A DNA stretch of 63,235 bases from Betaproteobacteria bacterium (GTDB taxonomy: Bacteria > Pseudomonadota > Gammaproteobacteria > Burkholderiales > Rhodocyclaceae): NCBI GenBank assembly GCA_016208425.1, contig JACQYA010000031.1, forward strand, positions 1 through 63,235. The letters are read 5' to 3'. A model generated the notes under the pieces. The model was not told where the DNA came from. It ran no database searches and saw only the letters and a program-made list of their open reading frames with translations. Of the stretch, positions 20,780-28,853 are shown one piece after another (position 1 is the stretch's first letter; each line of letters begins with the position of its first letter). Position numbers and translations under genes: made by a program.

Positions 20780-21718
20780 TCATACCTTGCCCTTGCGTTC
20801 GAGCAGCCGCTGCGGCGCCGCCGCCGCCGCCATTCCCTTGTAGGCCAGGTAGTGGGCGCGGTCGACGCCGCGTGGGAGCTGCACCGGAACACCCTCGATA
20901 TTCTTGGTCTCGAACAAGGGCGCACGTTTCGGAAAGTAGGGCTCGGTACAGCCGAAACAGGGAACGCCGGCCCGGGTCTTGGACGAGCGCTCGTTCCACA
21001 GGGTCTTGTTGCAGGAGGCGCCGGTGACCGGGCCGTGGCACCCCATGTAGAAGAAGAGGCAGCCGTTCTGGCCGAACTCCCGCTCCTCGACCCGGAACTC
21101 GTGGTACTCGTTGCGCGTGCACCCCTGATGCACCAGGGTGCCGTACCAGTCGGCGGGGCGCTGGAAGTTGTCGAGTTCGATGGGGGCGCCGTAGGCCAGC
21201 GAAGTCAGGGCCGATGACAAGGCGGCGGGATGCACCGGACAGCCCGACAGATTGAGGACCGGCAACCCGCCGCGCGAACGGAATCCGGCGGGGAGCAGCC
21301 CGCCCGGAGCGGCGCCGGTGAACTGGAGGCCGCGCGCGTCGATTTCATCGCCGCGCCCGAATCCACCGAAGGCGGCGCAGGTGCCGGCGGCCACCACGTA
21401 GCGCGCGACCCGTGCGAGATCCGCCAACCAGTCCTTTTTCGGGCGCCCGCCCTTCATGTCGAAAGCGCCGGTGCCGTTGGGACCGAAGACGATGGCGCCT
21501 TCTACCACCAGCACGTCGAGCGGCGTTTCCTCCGCCAGTACCGAAGCCAGCATGGCGCGGGCTTCGTCCGGCGACAGAGGGGAGAGCGAGGGGTGCCACA
21601 ACAGGCGGCCGTCGATGGCGGCGAACAGTTCATCGATACCGGGGTCGTCGGCGCACAGGAAGGACATGGTATCGCCCCCGCAACCCCCGCTTTGCATCCA
21701 GAGTATGTTGACTGCCAT
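20780..21718 (-). CDS. NiFe hydrogenase small (iron-sulfur) subunit, cytoplasmic
   Basis: Electron-transfer subunit of 312 residues. It starts directly with MAVNILWMQSGGCGGD and has no twin-arginine signal or C-terminal anchor, so the enzyme is cytoplasmic, as in group 2 hydrogenases. Cluster ligands are visible: Cys in GTCAAFGG and SGCPVHP for the proximal cluster; HQGCTRNEYHEF, GCLFFYMGCHGP, ASCNKTLWN and VPCFGCTEP for the medial and distal clusters. The first proximal motif reads CGGD where HupU reads CGGC; an Asp ligand at the proximal cluster is known from the actinobacterial-type hydrogenase of Ralstonia. The ATG at 21718 has GGAG seven bases upstream; it is the first gene of the operon. 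Confidence 0.92.
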   Translation of the reverse strand: MAVNILWMQSGGCGGDTMSFLCADDPGIDELFAAIDGRLLWHPSLSPLSPDEARAMLASVLAEETPLDVLVVEGAIVFGPNGTGAFDMKGGRPKKDWLADLARVARYVVAAGTCAAFGGFGRGDEIDARGLQFTGAAPGGLLPAGFRSRGGLPVLNLSGCPVHPAALSSALTSLAYGAPIELDNFQRPADWYGTLVHQGCTRNEYHEFRVEEREFGQNGCLFFYMGCHGPVTGASCNKTLWNERSSKTRAGVPCFGCTEPYFPKRAPLFETKNIEGVPVQLPRGVDRAHYLAYKGMAAAAAPQRLLERKGKV

Positions 21719-21883
21719 GACCCCGCTCCTTCGCTTACCGATCATTGTTCGCCGCGTTGTTCTCCGGGCTTGGGCGAATCCCGGTTACCGGGGGGTCAAG
21801 CATGGCACTTTTTTGTAGGGGCGGCAACGGGCACCCGGTTCCGGCTCACGGTAAATTTGTTCTACCACTAACCTGTTGAATTT

Positions 21884-21909
21884 CCGTCATTCCCGCGCGG
21901 GAATGACGG
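21884..21909. repeat. Perfect 26-bp palindrome, dRS3-like
   Basis: CCGTCATTCCCGC followed directly by GCGGGAATGACGG. It is closely related to the repeat at 11017-11046. It lies between the shortened hemY end and the hydrogenase operon, where it could act as a terminator-like hairpin, though no U-tract follows on the minus strand. Confidence 0.85.
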
Positions 21910-21970
21910 CGTTTTCGATGCGTGCCTGGGCGGTTACCGGTTCTATTGCGAATTGGGATCACATGCGGGA

Positions 21971-23062
21971 TCATTCGAGGCGGGTCTCGCGCCGGTCTTC
22001 CAGCGACAGCGATGCTTCCAGATAGCTCTGCGCCTTGCCCCACAGGCGCTGCGCGAAACACTGGCGACCCAGCGCGAGCAGCAACTGCGCGTCGTCGCTG
22101 TGTTGCGACAACCACTTGTCGGCGCGCGCGATACGCGAGGTCGGGTCGCCGCCTTTCAGGTTGCCGTAGAGGCGTGCCAGCGCCGGATCCCATTCCGCGT
22201 CGAGCCGGGTTTCGATCAGGGCTTGCGCTTCCTGGTCGGCACCGAGCCCGATCAGCGCTTCGGCAAAGCTGCGCGCCAGCCGCGAACCGTGCTCGCCTGA
22301 AGGTATCTCGCGCAGATAGGCGAGCAGTTGCCCGGCGTCGGACAGGCGCTGGCGGATGTTCTCGCGATGCGCCTCGAGCTTGATTTCCCGCGCGAGTTCC
22401 GGCTCCAGCCGGTCGCGTTTTTCGAGCAGGCGCGCGATGCGCAAGACTTCGTTCCAGTTGCCGCACCCTTGCTGGGCGCGCAGTTCGAGGCGGAACGCGG
22501 CGATGTGCCGGCCGGCGACGCGCTGCAAGCGTTGCAGGGCGGCGACCGCTTCGTCGAAACGGTGCGTATCGAGGTGCATCTGCGCTTCGAGCATCAGCCG
22601 CGCGGCCTGCGTTTTCGCGCCTTCGGCACCGGACAGACCGAGCCATGCCTCCTGTTTCAGCGGTTCGCGCAGGCGTTGCGCCGCGTTGGCGGCAAGCAGC
22701 GCGGACAGCCCGCGCGAGTACCCGGCCGTGTGCGCCGCGTCGGCCTTTTTTAGCGACTGGCTGAAGCGACCTTCAAACAGCAGCAGCAGGGCGTCCTGAA
22801 AATCGTCGGCCGCCCGGGCGTTGCGCCGCCGCTCGCGGAAGGCGCGCACCCGGCCGGGCAGCGAAAGGGCCGCCGCGACACCGCGCAGCAAGGCGTAGGC
22901 CGCAACAAAGCCGGCAACGATGGCGAGAATCGCCAGATTGAGCGACACCTCGGCGCGGTACGGCGGAAAAACGACCAGCACGTAGCCGTCGTTGAAGCGG
23001 GCGAGCAGCGCGACGCCGACCGCCAGAGCAAAGAGCGCCAGCAACCAGAGCAGGCTTTTCAT
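21971..23062 (-). CDS. hemY: HemY-like TPR membrane protein, C-terminally short
   Basis: Inner-membrane protein of the heme gene cluster, with no assigned enzymatic step (distinct from the protoporphyrinogen oxidase of the same name in Gram-positives). Two TM segments (about 3-22 and 42-62) are followed by FRERRRNARAADDFQDALLLLFEGRF and TPR-like helices up to residue 363. The family normally continues past SLSLEDRRETRLE with another helix pair; here a TGA ends it, so about 25-35 residues seem to be missing. Its ATG overlaps the hemX stop by four bases (ATGA). It is the last gene of hemC-hemD-hemX-hemY. Confidence 0.88.
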   Translation of the reverse strand: MKSLLWLLALFALAVGVALLARFNDGYVLVVFPPYRAEVSLNLAILAIVAGFVAAYALLRGVAAALSLPGRVRAFRERRRNARAADDFQDALLLLFEGRFSQSLKKADAAHTAGYSRGLSALLAANAAQRLREPLKQEAWLGLSGAEGAKTQAARLMLEAQMHLDTHRFDEAVAALQRLQRVAGRHIAAFRLELRAQQGCGNWNEVLRIARLLEKRDRLEPELAREIKLEAHRENIRQRLSDAGQLLAYLREIPSGEHGSRLARSFAEALIGLGADQEAQALIETRLDAEWDPALARLYGNLKGGDPTSRIARADKWLSQHSDDAQLLLALGRQCFAQRLWGKAQSYLEASLSLEDRRETRLE

Positions 23063-24159
23063 TTGCGCACCACACCGGTTTTGAAACCGCGAACCGCCGC
23101 AAGGCTTTCGTCCAGCGTCGGCGGTTCGCCGCCGATCTCGTTTGCCGCCAGTTGCTTGAGCCCGCCCAGAGCGTTCTGCGTCGCCGCGCCGCGAACGTCG
23201 AAATAGCGCTCCAGCCAGGCTTGCGCCTGTTTCAGCTCGCCGCGGAAAGTCGCCGGGTCGCGCGACAGCAGCGCCAGGCGGGCATTGAGCAGGCGCAGCT
23301 TGAGGTTCTCGCGCAGGAAGAACGCCTGGCCGGGCGCCAGCAGCGGCGCTTCGTCGCGGTCGAAACGCTGGACCCGGATCAAACTGCGTATCTCGTCCCA
23401 GAACTCGCCGGCGACGCGCTGTGCCGGTTGCCAGAAAGATTTGCCGGCCGCCGCACCCGGCGCACCGCGTTCGGCCGGCTTGCCGTCGGCCTTGGGCCGG
23501 GCGTCGGCGAGCAGCGGCAAGGTGTCGACCGCCGCAACCACGCTTTCCAGGCGCAGGCTGATTCCCGCGATGTCGGTCTGCGGCAGCGCGCGCAGGCGAT
23601 CCAGGTCGTGCACCAGCGCCCGGCGCAGGCCGATGAACTGCGGCCGGTTGCCGCCGGCCAGCCGCGCATCGGCGGCCTGTAGCGCCAGGATCGCTCCCGG
23701 CACGTTGCCGACCAGCTGCAACTGCTGGGCGGCCAGCATGACGCTCTGCTCGATTTCGGCAACCGCCGACTCGTCCCGGTTGCGGGCGATGTCCTGGTAG
23801 AGTTTTTCCAGCGTCGCCTGCTGGCTGCGGGATTCCTCAACCTTTGCTTCCAGCGCGGCGAGCCGGGTTTGCACGGCGGCGAGCTGCTCGCCGGCCTGCG
23901 CCAGGCTTGCCTTGCCGGCGCCTTCGCTGTCGGCGAGACGGCGGGCGAGCTGTTCTTGGGCGTCGGAAAGCGCGCCGTTTTCCATCCACTGCCAGCCGGC
24001 CAGCGCCAGCGCGGCGATGGCGGCGACAACCCACGGCGTGCGCCGGAAAGTTCCGCCTTGCCTCTCGCTCGCCGCCGCGGGAGGGTGTGCGGGAGCGGGC
24101 GCAAAAGCGGGCTTTTCCGTGTCCACGGCAGGCGCCGGGGTGCTGAGGTTTTCGTCCAT
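23059..24159 (-). CDS. hemX: HemX-like membrane protein (uroporphyrinogen-III C-methyltransferase-like annotation family)
   Basis: Single-pass inner-membrane protein of 366 residues. A Pro/Ala-rich cytoplasmic N-terminus is followed by a TM helix (about 45-62, WVVAAIAALALAGWQWM), then a long coiled coil (about 65-130) and a conserved C-terminal domain (FWDEIRSLIRVQRFDRDEAP, ENLKLRLLNARLALLSRD). HemX sits between hemD and hemY in many proteobacteria; despite its frequent name it lacks the methyltransferase fold. The ATG at 24159 lies 11 bases after the hemD stop; more upstream starts would run through hemD. Confidence 0.9.
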   Translation of the reverse strand: MDENLSTPAPAVDTEKPAFAPAPAHPPAAASERQGGTFRRTPWVVAAIAALALAGWQWMENGALSDAQEQLARRLADSEGAGKASLAQAGEQLAAVQTRLAALEAKVEESRSQQATLEKLYQDIARNRDESAVAEIEQSVMLAAQQLQLVGNVPGAILALQAADARLAGGNRPQFIGLRRALVHDLDRLRALPQTDIAGISLRLESVVAAVDTLPLLADARPKADGKPAERGAPGAAAGKSFWQPAQRVAGEFWDEIRSLIRVQRFDRDEAPLLAPGQAFFLRENLKLRLLNARLALLSRDPATFRGELKQAQAWLERYFDVRGAATQNALGGLKQLAANEIGGEPPTLDESLAAVRGFKTGVVRK

Positions 24160-24170
24160 GATCGTTACCG

Positions 24171-24944
24171 CTACCAGTGATAAGCACACAATCCGGCGAT
24201 GATGCCTGCGTCCGCCGGGCCGGTCAAAACAAGCTGCCGCACGCCCTGCTCGCGCGCCACGTCGGCGATCCGCCGGTGCGGCACAAAAACGGGGGTAGCG
24301 GCGAGATACGCCCGCCCTTGCCCGTCGAGCAAATCGACCAGGTTGCGCAGCCCTTCGCTCGATGAAACGGTCAGCGCATCGAGCGTGCCGGCCCGCCACA
24401 ACGCCAGCAGTTGGCCGGCGTCGGCCGGCGCCGAGCGGTGGTAGCAGGTCACGTAATCGACCTCGGCGCCGCGCCCGCGCAACGTGTCGCCGAGAAACGG
24501 GCGACCGCCGTCGCCGCGAAAGATCGCGACGCGCTTCCCGGCCACGCGCTCCGCCTGCAACTCGGGCAGCTCCAGCAAGGCTTCCGAGTCGAAACGCTCG
24601 CGCGGCGCGAGCGCGCCCCCGATGCCGTAGCCCGCCAGTTGCGCGACGCTGCTCTGCCCCATCGTCGCCGCTTGCAGGCCGGCCGGCCAGGCGCGATCGG
24701 CGAGGATCGCCGGCAGGCTGAAATCGACCGCGTTCGGGCTGACGAAAACGGCCAGCGCATACGCGTCGAGCCGCGCAACCGCCGCCCGCAGCGGCGCGGC
24801 GTCTTCGGCCGGGCCGATGTCGAGCAGCGGGAAAACGGCCGGGGCGCCGCCCTGCGCCGCGATCAGGCCGGCCAGCTTGGCCGCCTGCGCGCGCGGGCGC
24901 GTGACGACGATGGTTTTACCGTGGAGGGGGAGCGTCAGCGACAA
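24171..24944 (-). CDS. hemD: Uroporphyrinogen-III synthase
   Basis: Cyclises hydroxymethylbilane with ring-D inversion to uroporphyrinogen III, the branch point to heme, siroheme and cobalamin. About 257 residues: [20 protein letters not shown] at the start, FVSPNAVDF, then the second half with [11 protein letters not shown] and [16 protein letters not shown]. No ATG fits; the best start is the TTG at 24944, inside the end of hemC (10-base overlap). That makes hemC-hemD translation tightly coupled. Family length is normal with this start. Confidence 0.9.
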   Translation of the reverse strand: MSLTLPLHGKTIVVTRPRAQAAKLAGLIAAQGGAPAVFPLLDIGPAEDAAPLRAAVARLDAYALAVFVSPNAVDFSLPAILADRAWPAGLQAATMGQSSVAQLAGYGIGGALAPRERFDSEALLELPELQAERVAGKRVAIFRGDGGRPFLGDTLRGRGAEVDYVTCYHRSAPADAGQLLALWRAGTLDALTVSSSEGLRNLVDLLDGQGRAYLAATPVFVPHRRIADVAREQGVRQLVLTGPADAGIIAGLCAYHW

Positions 24945-25882
24945 TCTGCGAGTTTCTCGAGAATGGCGTCCGCCCCTTGGTCGCGCAGCATTTGCGCCAG
25001 GGCGCGGCCGACCAGCTCGTCCTGTTCCGGGGCGCCGCGCAGTTCGGCGGCGACCATCTGCCGGCCGTCCGGGGTAGCGATAAAACCGCGCAACCACAGC
25101 TCGCCGTTTTCCAGAACGGCGTAACCGCCGAGCGGTATCTGGCAACTGCCGCCCAGCGCCCGCGAAAAAGCGCGTTCGGCGCGCACGCAATGCGCGGTTT
25201 CGGCTTCGCCAAGCGGCGCGACCAGAGCCATGGCCCGCGGGTTGCCGGCGAGGACTTCGATGCCCAGCGCGCCCTGGCCCGGCGCCGGCAGCGACTGCTC
25301 CGGCGTCAGCACCGACTTGATGCGCGCCCGCAAACCCAAGCGTATCAGCCCGGCGGCGGCGAGAATGATCGCATCGTACTCGCCGGCGTCGAGTTTTCTC
25401 AGGCGCGTGTCGAGGTTGCCGCGCAGGCTCTTGATCGTCAGTTGCGGATATTTTGCGCGCAGGATCGCCTCGCGGCGCAGGCTGGAGGTGCCGACGACGG
25501 CGCCGTCCGGCAGCGCGTCGAGGCCGGTATATTTGCCGGAAACGAAGGCGTCGCAAGGGTTCTCGCGCGCCGAGATGGCGGCGAGGACAAAGCCCTCGGG
25601 CATCTCCATCGGCACGTCTTTCATCGAATGCACGGCGAGGTCGGCGCGGCCTTCCCGCATGGCGACTTCCAGCTCCTTGATGAACAGGCCCTTGCCGCCA
25701 ATCTCCGACAAGGGGCGGTCGAGGATCTGGTCGCCCCGGGTCGTCATGCCGAGAATCTCGACCGTGCTCTGTGGATATAATGCGGACAAGCGGTCGCGGA
25801 CATGCACCGCCTGCCACATGGCGAGGCGCGATTCGCGCGAGGCGATGACGATACGGGCGGGAGCGGAATTTGAGGAATTCAA
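24935..25882 (-). CDS. hemC: Porphobilinogen deaminase (hydroxymethylbilane synthase)
   Basis: Condenses four porphobilinogens into hydroxymethylbilane in the cytoplasm. The 315-residue protein shows [15 protein letters not shown], the catalytic Asp region [36 protein letters not shown] and the dipyrromethane-cofactor Cys247 in [13 protein letters not shown]. The start is TTG (25882) with GAG eight bases upstream; no ATG is available before conserved sequence. First gene of hemC-hemD-hemX-hemY, divergent from the thioredoxin-like gene. Confidence 0.96.
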   Translation of the reverse strand: MNSSNSAPARIVIASRESRLAMWQAVHVRDRLSALYPQSTVEILGMTTRGDQILDRPLSEIGGKGLFIKELEVAMREGRADLAVHSMKDVPMEMPEGFVLAAISARENPCDAFVSGKYTGLDALPDGAVVGTSSLRREAILRAKYPQLTIKSLRGNLDTRLRKLDAGEYDAIILAAAGLIRLGLRARIKSVLTPEQSLPAPGQGALGIEVLAGNPRAMALVAPLGEAETAHCVRAERAFSRALGGSCQIPLGGYAVLENGELWLRGFIATPDGRQMVAAELRGAPEQDELVGRALAQMLRDQGADAILEKLADCR

Positions 25883-25983
25883 GGCAGGGTCTCGGTAGAT
25901 GCGTCGCTAAATGCGTCGTTAAATGCGCCAATAAACACGTCGCCAGGCTCGCGGAGACGGGCGCCGCCCGCGCAAAACACGGC

Positions 25984-26448
25984 GTGATCGGTGCGCTGAT
26001 TCTAGCATGTCTGGCGGCTCCGCTCGCCCACCCGGCACCGGGTTCGACACTGGTTCCGGCCGCCGATCTGCGCGCCGAAGCGGGCGAGGCGGCACGCCAT
26101 GGCGAGCCGTTGCTCATCCTCTACAGCCGGCAGAATTGCCCCTATTGCGACGAGGTGCGCAAGATCTGGCTGCTCCCGCTGGGCCGGGACGCGAAGCAAA
26201 GCGGGCTCGCGATCCGCCAGATCGATCAGGACAGCGACCGGCCGCTGATCGACTTTGCCGGAAATCCGAGCACGCACGCGCGGTTCGCCGCGTCCCGGAA
26301 AATCACCCTGGTGCCGGTTGTCGCCGCCTACGGCCCGCGCGGCCAGCGCCTGGCCGATGACATCGTCGGCCTGCGTTTGCGCGACTTCTACGGCGCCTAC
26401 CTGGACGCCCAGCTCGACGAGGCGCGCTCGCGCCTGCGCGAGCGGTGA
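25984..26448 (+). CDS. Exported thioredoxin-like protein with a CPYC motif
   Basis: Thioredoxin-fold protein with redox motif N-C52-P-Y-C55, preceded by EPLLILYSRQ and followed by the family cis-Pro region (KITLVPVVAAYG). I start at the GTG at 25984 because it gives a signal sequence (MIGALILACLAAPLAHPAPG); the ILAC stretch could be a lipobox. The frame stays open upstream to a TTG at 25870, but that part overlaps hemC and looks non-coding. It probably acts on periplasmic thiols; the target is unknown. Its stop overlaps the possible GTG start of the methyltransferase that follows. Confidence 0.8.
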   Translation: MIGALILACLAAPLAHPAPGSTLVPAADLRAEAGEAARHGEPLLILYSRQNCPYCDEVRKIWLLPLGRDAKQSGLAIRQIDQDSDRPLIDFAGNPSTHARFAASRKITLVPVVAAYGPRGQRLADDIVGLRLRDFYGAYLDAQLDEARSRLRER

Positions 26449-26453
26449 ACGCG

Positions 26454-27092
26454 ATGCCGGCCGAGAAACCGCCGCACCAGCGCCCGGAGTTACCCGATTT
26501 CTGGGAGCACCGTTTTCGCGGCGGCACCACGCCCTGGGATGCCGGCCGCGCGCCGCAAGCGTTGCGGGATTTTGCGGGACGCTACGCGGCGCAGCGCGCG
26601 GCGGTGGCCGACAACAAGCCGCCGCGCGTGCTGATCCCCGGTTGCGGCAGCGCGTGGGACGCCGCTTTTCTCGATGCTCTGGGCTGGGACGTGAGCGCGC
26701 TGGATTTCTCGGCCGCCGCCGTGGATGTCGCCCGCAGCTCGCTGGGAACGGGCTGGCGCGGCCAACTGCTGTGCGCCGATTTCTTCGCTTTTCGGAGCGA
26801 TGGCCTTTTCGATGTGGTTTACGAACGCGCCTTCCTGTGCGCGCTGCCGCGCCAGCTCTGGCCCGCTTACGCCCCGCGCGTGGCGCGGCTGCTGGTTCCG
26901 GGCGGGCTGCTCGCCGGCGCCTTCTATTTCGGCGAAGAGCCGAAAGGGCCGCCCTTCGGAATCCTCCGGCAACAACTTGAGGACTTTCTGCAACCGTATT
27001 TCAACCTGGTGGAAGAGGCTCCGGTCAACGATTCGTTACCGGTTTTCGCCGGCCGGGAACGCTGGCAGGTCTGGCGGCGAAAAAGCCCCTGA
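26454..27092 (+). CDS. TPMT-family S-adenosylmethionine methyltransferase
   Basis: Class I methyltransferase of 212 residues related to bacterial thiopurine/tellurite/selenium methyltransferases. Family marks: LPDFWEHRFRGGTTPWDAGR at the N-terminus, SAM motif VLIPGCGSAWDAAFLDALGW, LDFSAAAVDVAR and FDVVYERAFLCALPR. The ATG at 26454 is preceded by GAG at 11 bases; a GTG at 26445 overlaps the previous stop and is also possible. It overlaps the EamA transporter start by one base (TGATG), so the three genes form an operon. Substrate not predictable; small thiols, Se or Te compounds are typical. Confidence 0.87.
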   Translation: MPAEKPPHQRPELPDFWEHRFRGGTTPWDAGRAPQALRDFAGRYAAQRAAVADNKPPRVLIPGCGSAWDAAFLDALGWDVSALDFSAAAVDVARSSLGTGWRGQLLCADFFAFRSDGLFDVVYERAFLCALPRQLWPAYAPRVARLLVPGGLLAGAFYFGEEPKGPPFGILRQQLEDFLQPYFNLVEEAPVNDSLPVFAGRERWQVWRRKSP

Positions 27093-28030
27093 TGCCCTGG
27101 AAGAACTGGTCGCCCGAACGCGCTGGCGTCGCGCTGGCGATCCTCGCCGCGCTCGGCTTCTCGTTCAAGGCGATTTTCGTCAAGCTCGCCTATGGTGTTC
27201 CGCAAACGGTTCCGGTCGACCCGATCGCGCTGCTCGCGCTGCGCATGCTATTTGCGCTGCCGTTCTTTGTCTGGATCGGCTTCCGTTCCAGCCGTTCGGC
27301 ACCGTCGCTTTCTCGCGGCGACTGGCTGATGCTCTCGGCGCTCGGCCTGCTCGGCTACTACGGCGCGAGCATTCTCGACTTCATCGGGCTGCGTTATATC
27401 TCCGCCGGGCTGGAGCGCCTGATCCTGTTCACCTACCCGACGCTGACCGTATTGATCGGCGTGCTGTTCATGGACAAGCATCTTTCGCGGCGCGAGCTCG
27501 GCTCTCTGGCGCTCTCGTATGCCGGTATCGGCCTGGCCTTTGCGCACGACATCGAGTTCGCGGGAGACTCTCGCGCCGTGCTGGTCGGCGCGGCCTTCGT
27601 GTTTGGCTCGTCGCTTTCCTACGCCTTCTATCTGGCCGGCAGCGCGCCCATGATCCAGCGCCTCGGATCGGCGCGCTTCACCGCGCTGGCCATGCTGGTA
27701 TCGACGCTGGCCACGCAACTGCACTTTTTCGTCGCACAACCGTTTTCGGCGCTCGTCCAGCCGCTGCCGGTCTACGCCTACGGCGCCGGAATGGCCTTGT
27801 TCTCTACCGTGCTGCCGGTTTTCTGGCAGTCGGCGGCAATCCGCCGGATCGGCCCGGCCAAAGCCGTGATGATGGGCACGGTCGGCCCGGTGCTGACCAT
27901 CTTCTTCGGCTGGTGGCTGCTCGACGAACCGCTGTCGCTGACGCAAATGGCCGGCGCCGCGCTGGTGCTGGCGGGGGTCTGGCTCGTGTCGCGGCGCCGA
28001 ACGGCGCCATCGCGCGGTTTTTCCGGGTGA
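27092..28030 (+). CDS. EamA/DMT-superfamily transporter
   Basis: Inner-membrane carrier of 312 residues with ten predicted helices in two EamA repeats (about 10-140 and 165-305). Recognisable features are GLRYISAGLERLILFTYPTL in the first repeat and LPVFWQSAAIRRIGPAKAVM plus the terminal FFGWWLLDEPLSLTQMAGAA in the second. Substrates of this family are amino acids, metabolites or drugs. Start ATG overlaps the methyltransferase stop by one base, suggesting that both handle the same compound; that is inference. It is convergent with the ABC ATPase gene, 94 bases away. Confidence 0.9.
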   Translation: MPWKNWSPERAGVALAILAALGFSFKAIFVKLAYGVPQTVPVDPIALLALRMLFALPFFVWIGFRSSRSAPSLSRGDWLMLSALGLLGYYGASILDFIGLRYISAGLERLILFTYPTLTVLIGVLFMDKHLSRRELGSLALSYAGIGLAFAHDIEFAGDSRAVLVGAAFVFGSSLSYAFYLAGSAPMIQRLGSARFTALAMLVSTLATQLHFFVAQPFSALVQPLPVYAYGAGMALFSTVLPVFWQSAAIRRIGPAKAVMMGTVGPVLTIFFGWWLLDEPLSLTQMAGAALVLAGVWLVSRRRTAPSRGFSG

Positions 28031-28124
28031 AAGCCATCCGCCGACGGCTTCCATCACCGTGTCGCGGAGCGCGAAATTTCGCCCCCGACCCGCCAGCCCC
28101 CTGCCGGCGCGTTCGACCGGCGGT

Positions 28125-28853
28125 TCAAGCGCTGACCGCTCCCCGCGGCGCCCGCGGTTCCGCGAACACCGTCACCTCCTCCAGGCGCCCCGACCGCATC
28201 CGCATCCGCCGCCCGCAGCGCGCGGCGATTTCCTCGTCGTGCGTGACGAGCATCAGGGTGGTGGCGCGCTCGGCGTTGATGGCGAACATCAGCTCGATGA
28301 TCTGGTGCCCGGTCGCGGCGTCGAGGTTGCCGGTCGGCTCGTCGGCGAGGATCAGGCGGGGTTTCGGGGCGAAGGCGCGGGCCAGGGCGACGCGCTGCTG
28401 CTCGCCGCCGGAGAGGTGTTTCGGGTAGTGGCGCAGCCGGTGCGAAAGGCCGACGCGCCCGAGCCAGTATCCGGCCTCGCTTCTGGCGTCGGCGGCGCCG
28501 GCCAGTTCGAGCGGCAACATCACGTTTTCCAGCGCGTCGAGCGAGGGCAGCAGTTGAAAGGACTGGAAAACGAAGCCGAGCAGGCGGCCGCGCAGGGTGG
28601 CGCGCCGGTCTTCGTCGAGTTCCGCCAGGTTATGGCCGGCCAGGGTCACCGAACCGCCGCTCGGCAGATCGAGCCCGGCGAGCAGGCCGAGCAGCGTCGA
28701 TTTGCCGGAGCCGGAGGCGCCGACGATGGCCACCGATTCGCCGGCGGCGACGGAGAACGAAATCTCGTGCAAAATGGTCAAGGTTTCGCCGCCGTTGTCG
28801 ACGCGCTTTTCCAGCCCTTCTACTTCAACGACTTTGAGTGCTTCCGCCACCAT
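28125..28853 (-). CDS. ybbA: ABC transporter ATP-binding protein (LolD/YbbA type)
   Basis: ATPase subunit of 242 residues of the MacB/LolD family. It has Walker A GASGSGKST, Q-loop FVFQSFQLLPSLDALENVML, signature LSGGEQQRVALARAF, Walker B LILADEPTGNLD and the H-loop VTHDEE. The start ATG at 28853 has AGGAAGCGGAGC just upstream. It shares the tetranucleotide CATG with the start of divergent tesA, so the starts overlap by two bases. The head-to-head order tesA/ybbA is as in E. coli, but the permease gene that normally follows ybbA is missing: the next gene downstream is a convergent transporter of another family. Confidence 0.9.
   Translation of the reverse strand: MVAEALKVVEVEGLEKRVDNGGETLTILHEISFSVAAGESVAIVGASGSGKSTLLGLLAGLDLPSGGSVTLAGHNLAELDEDRRATLRGRLLGFVFQSFQLLPSLDALENVMLPLELAGAADARSEAGYWLGRVGLSHRLRHYPKHLSGGEQQRVALARAFAPKPRLILADEPTGNLDAATGHQIIELMFAINAERATTLMLVTHDEEIAARCGRRMRMRSGRLEEVTVFAEPRAPRGAVSA

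Noticed and set aside
21805-21830. TGGCAC...TTG as a sigma-54 promoter for the hydrogenase operon
   Set aside because: It points away from the operon and the spacing between the two boxes is one base short.
22000-24160. HemX as a true uroporphyrinogen-III C-methyltransferase
   Set aside because: The protein is a single-pass coiled-coil membrane protein without the SAM-binding motifs of that enzyme.
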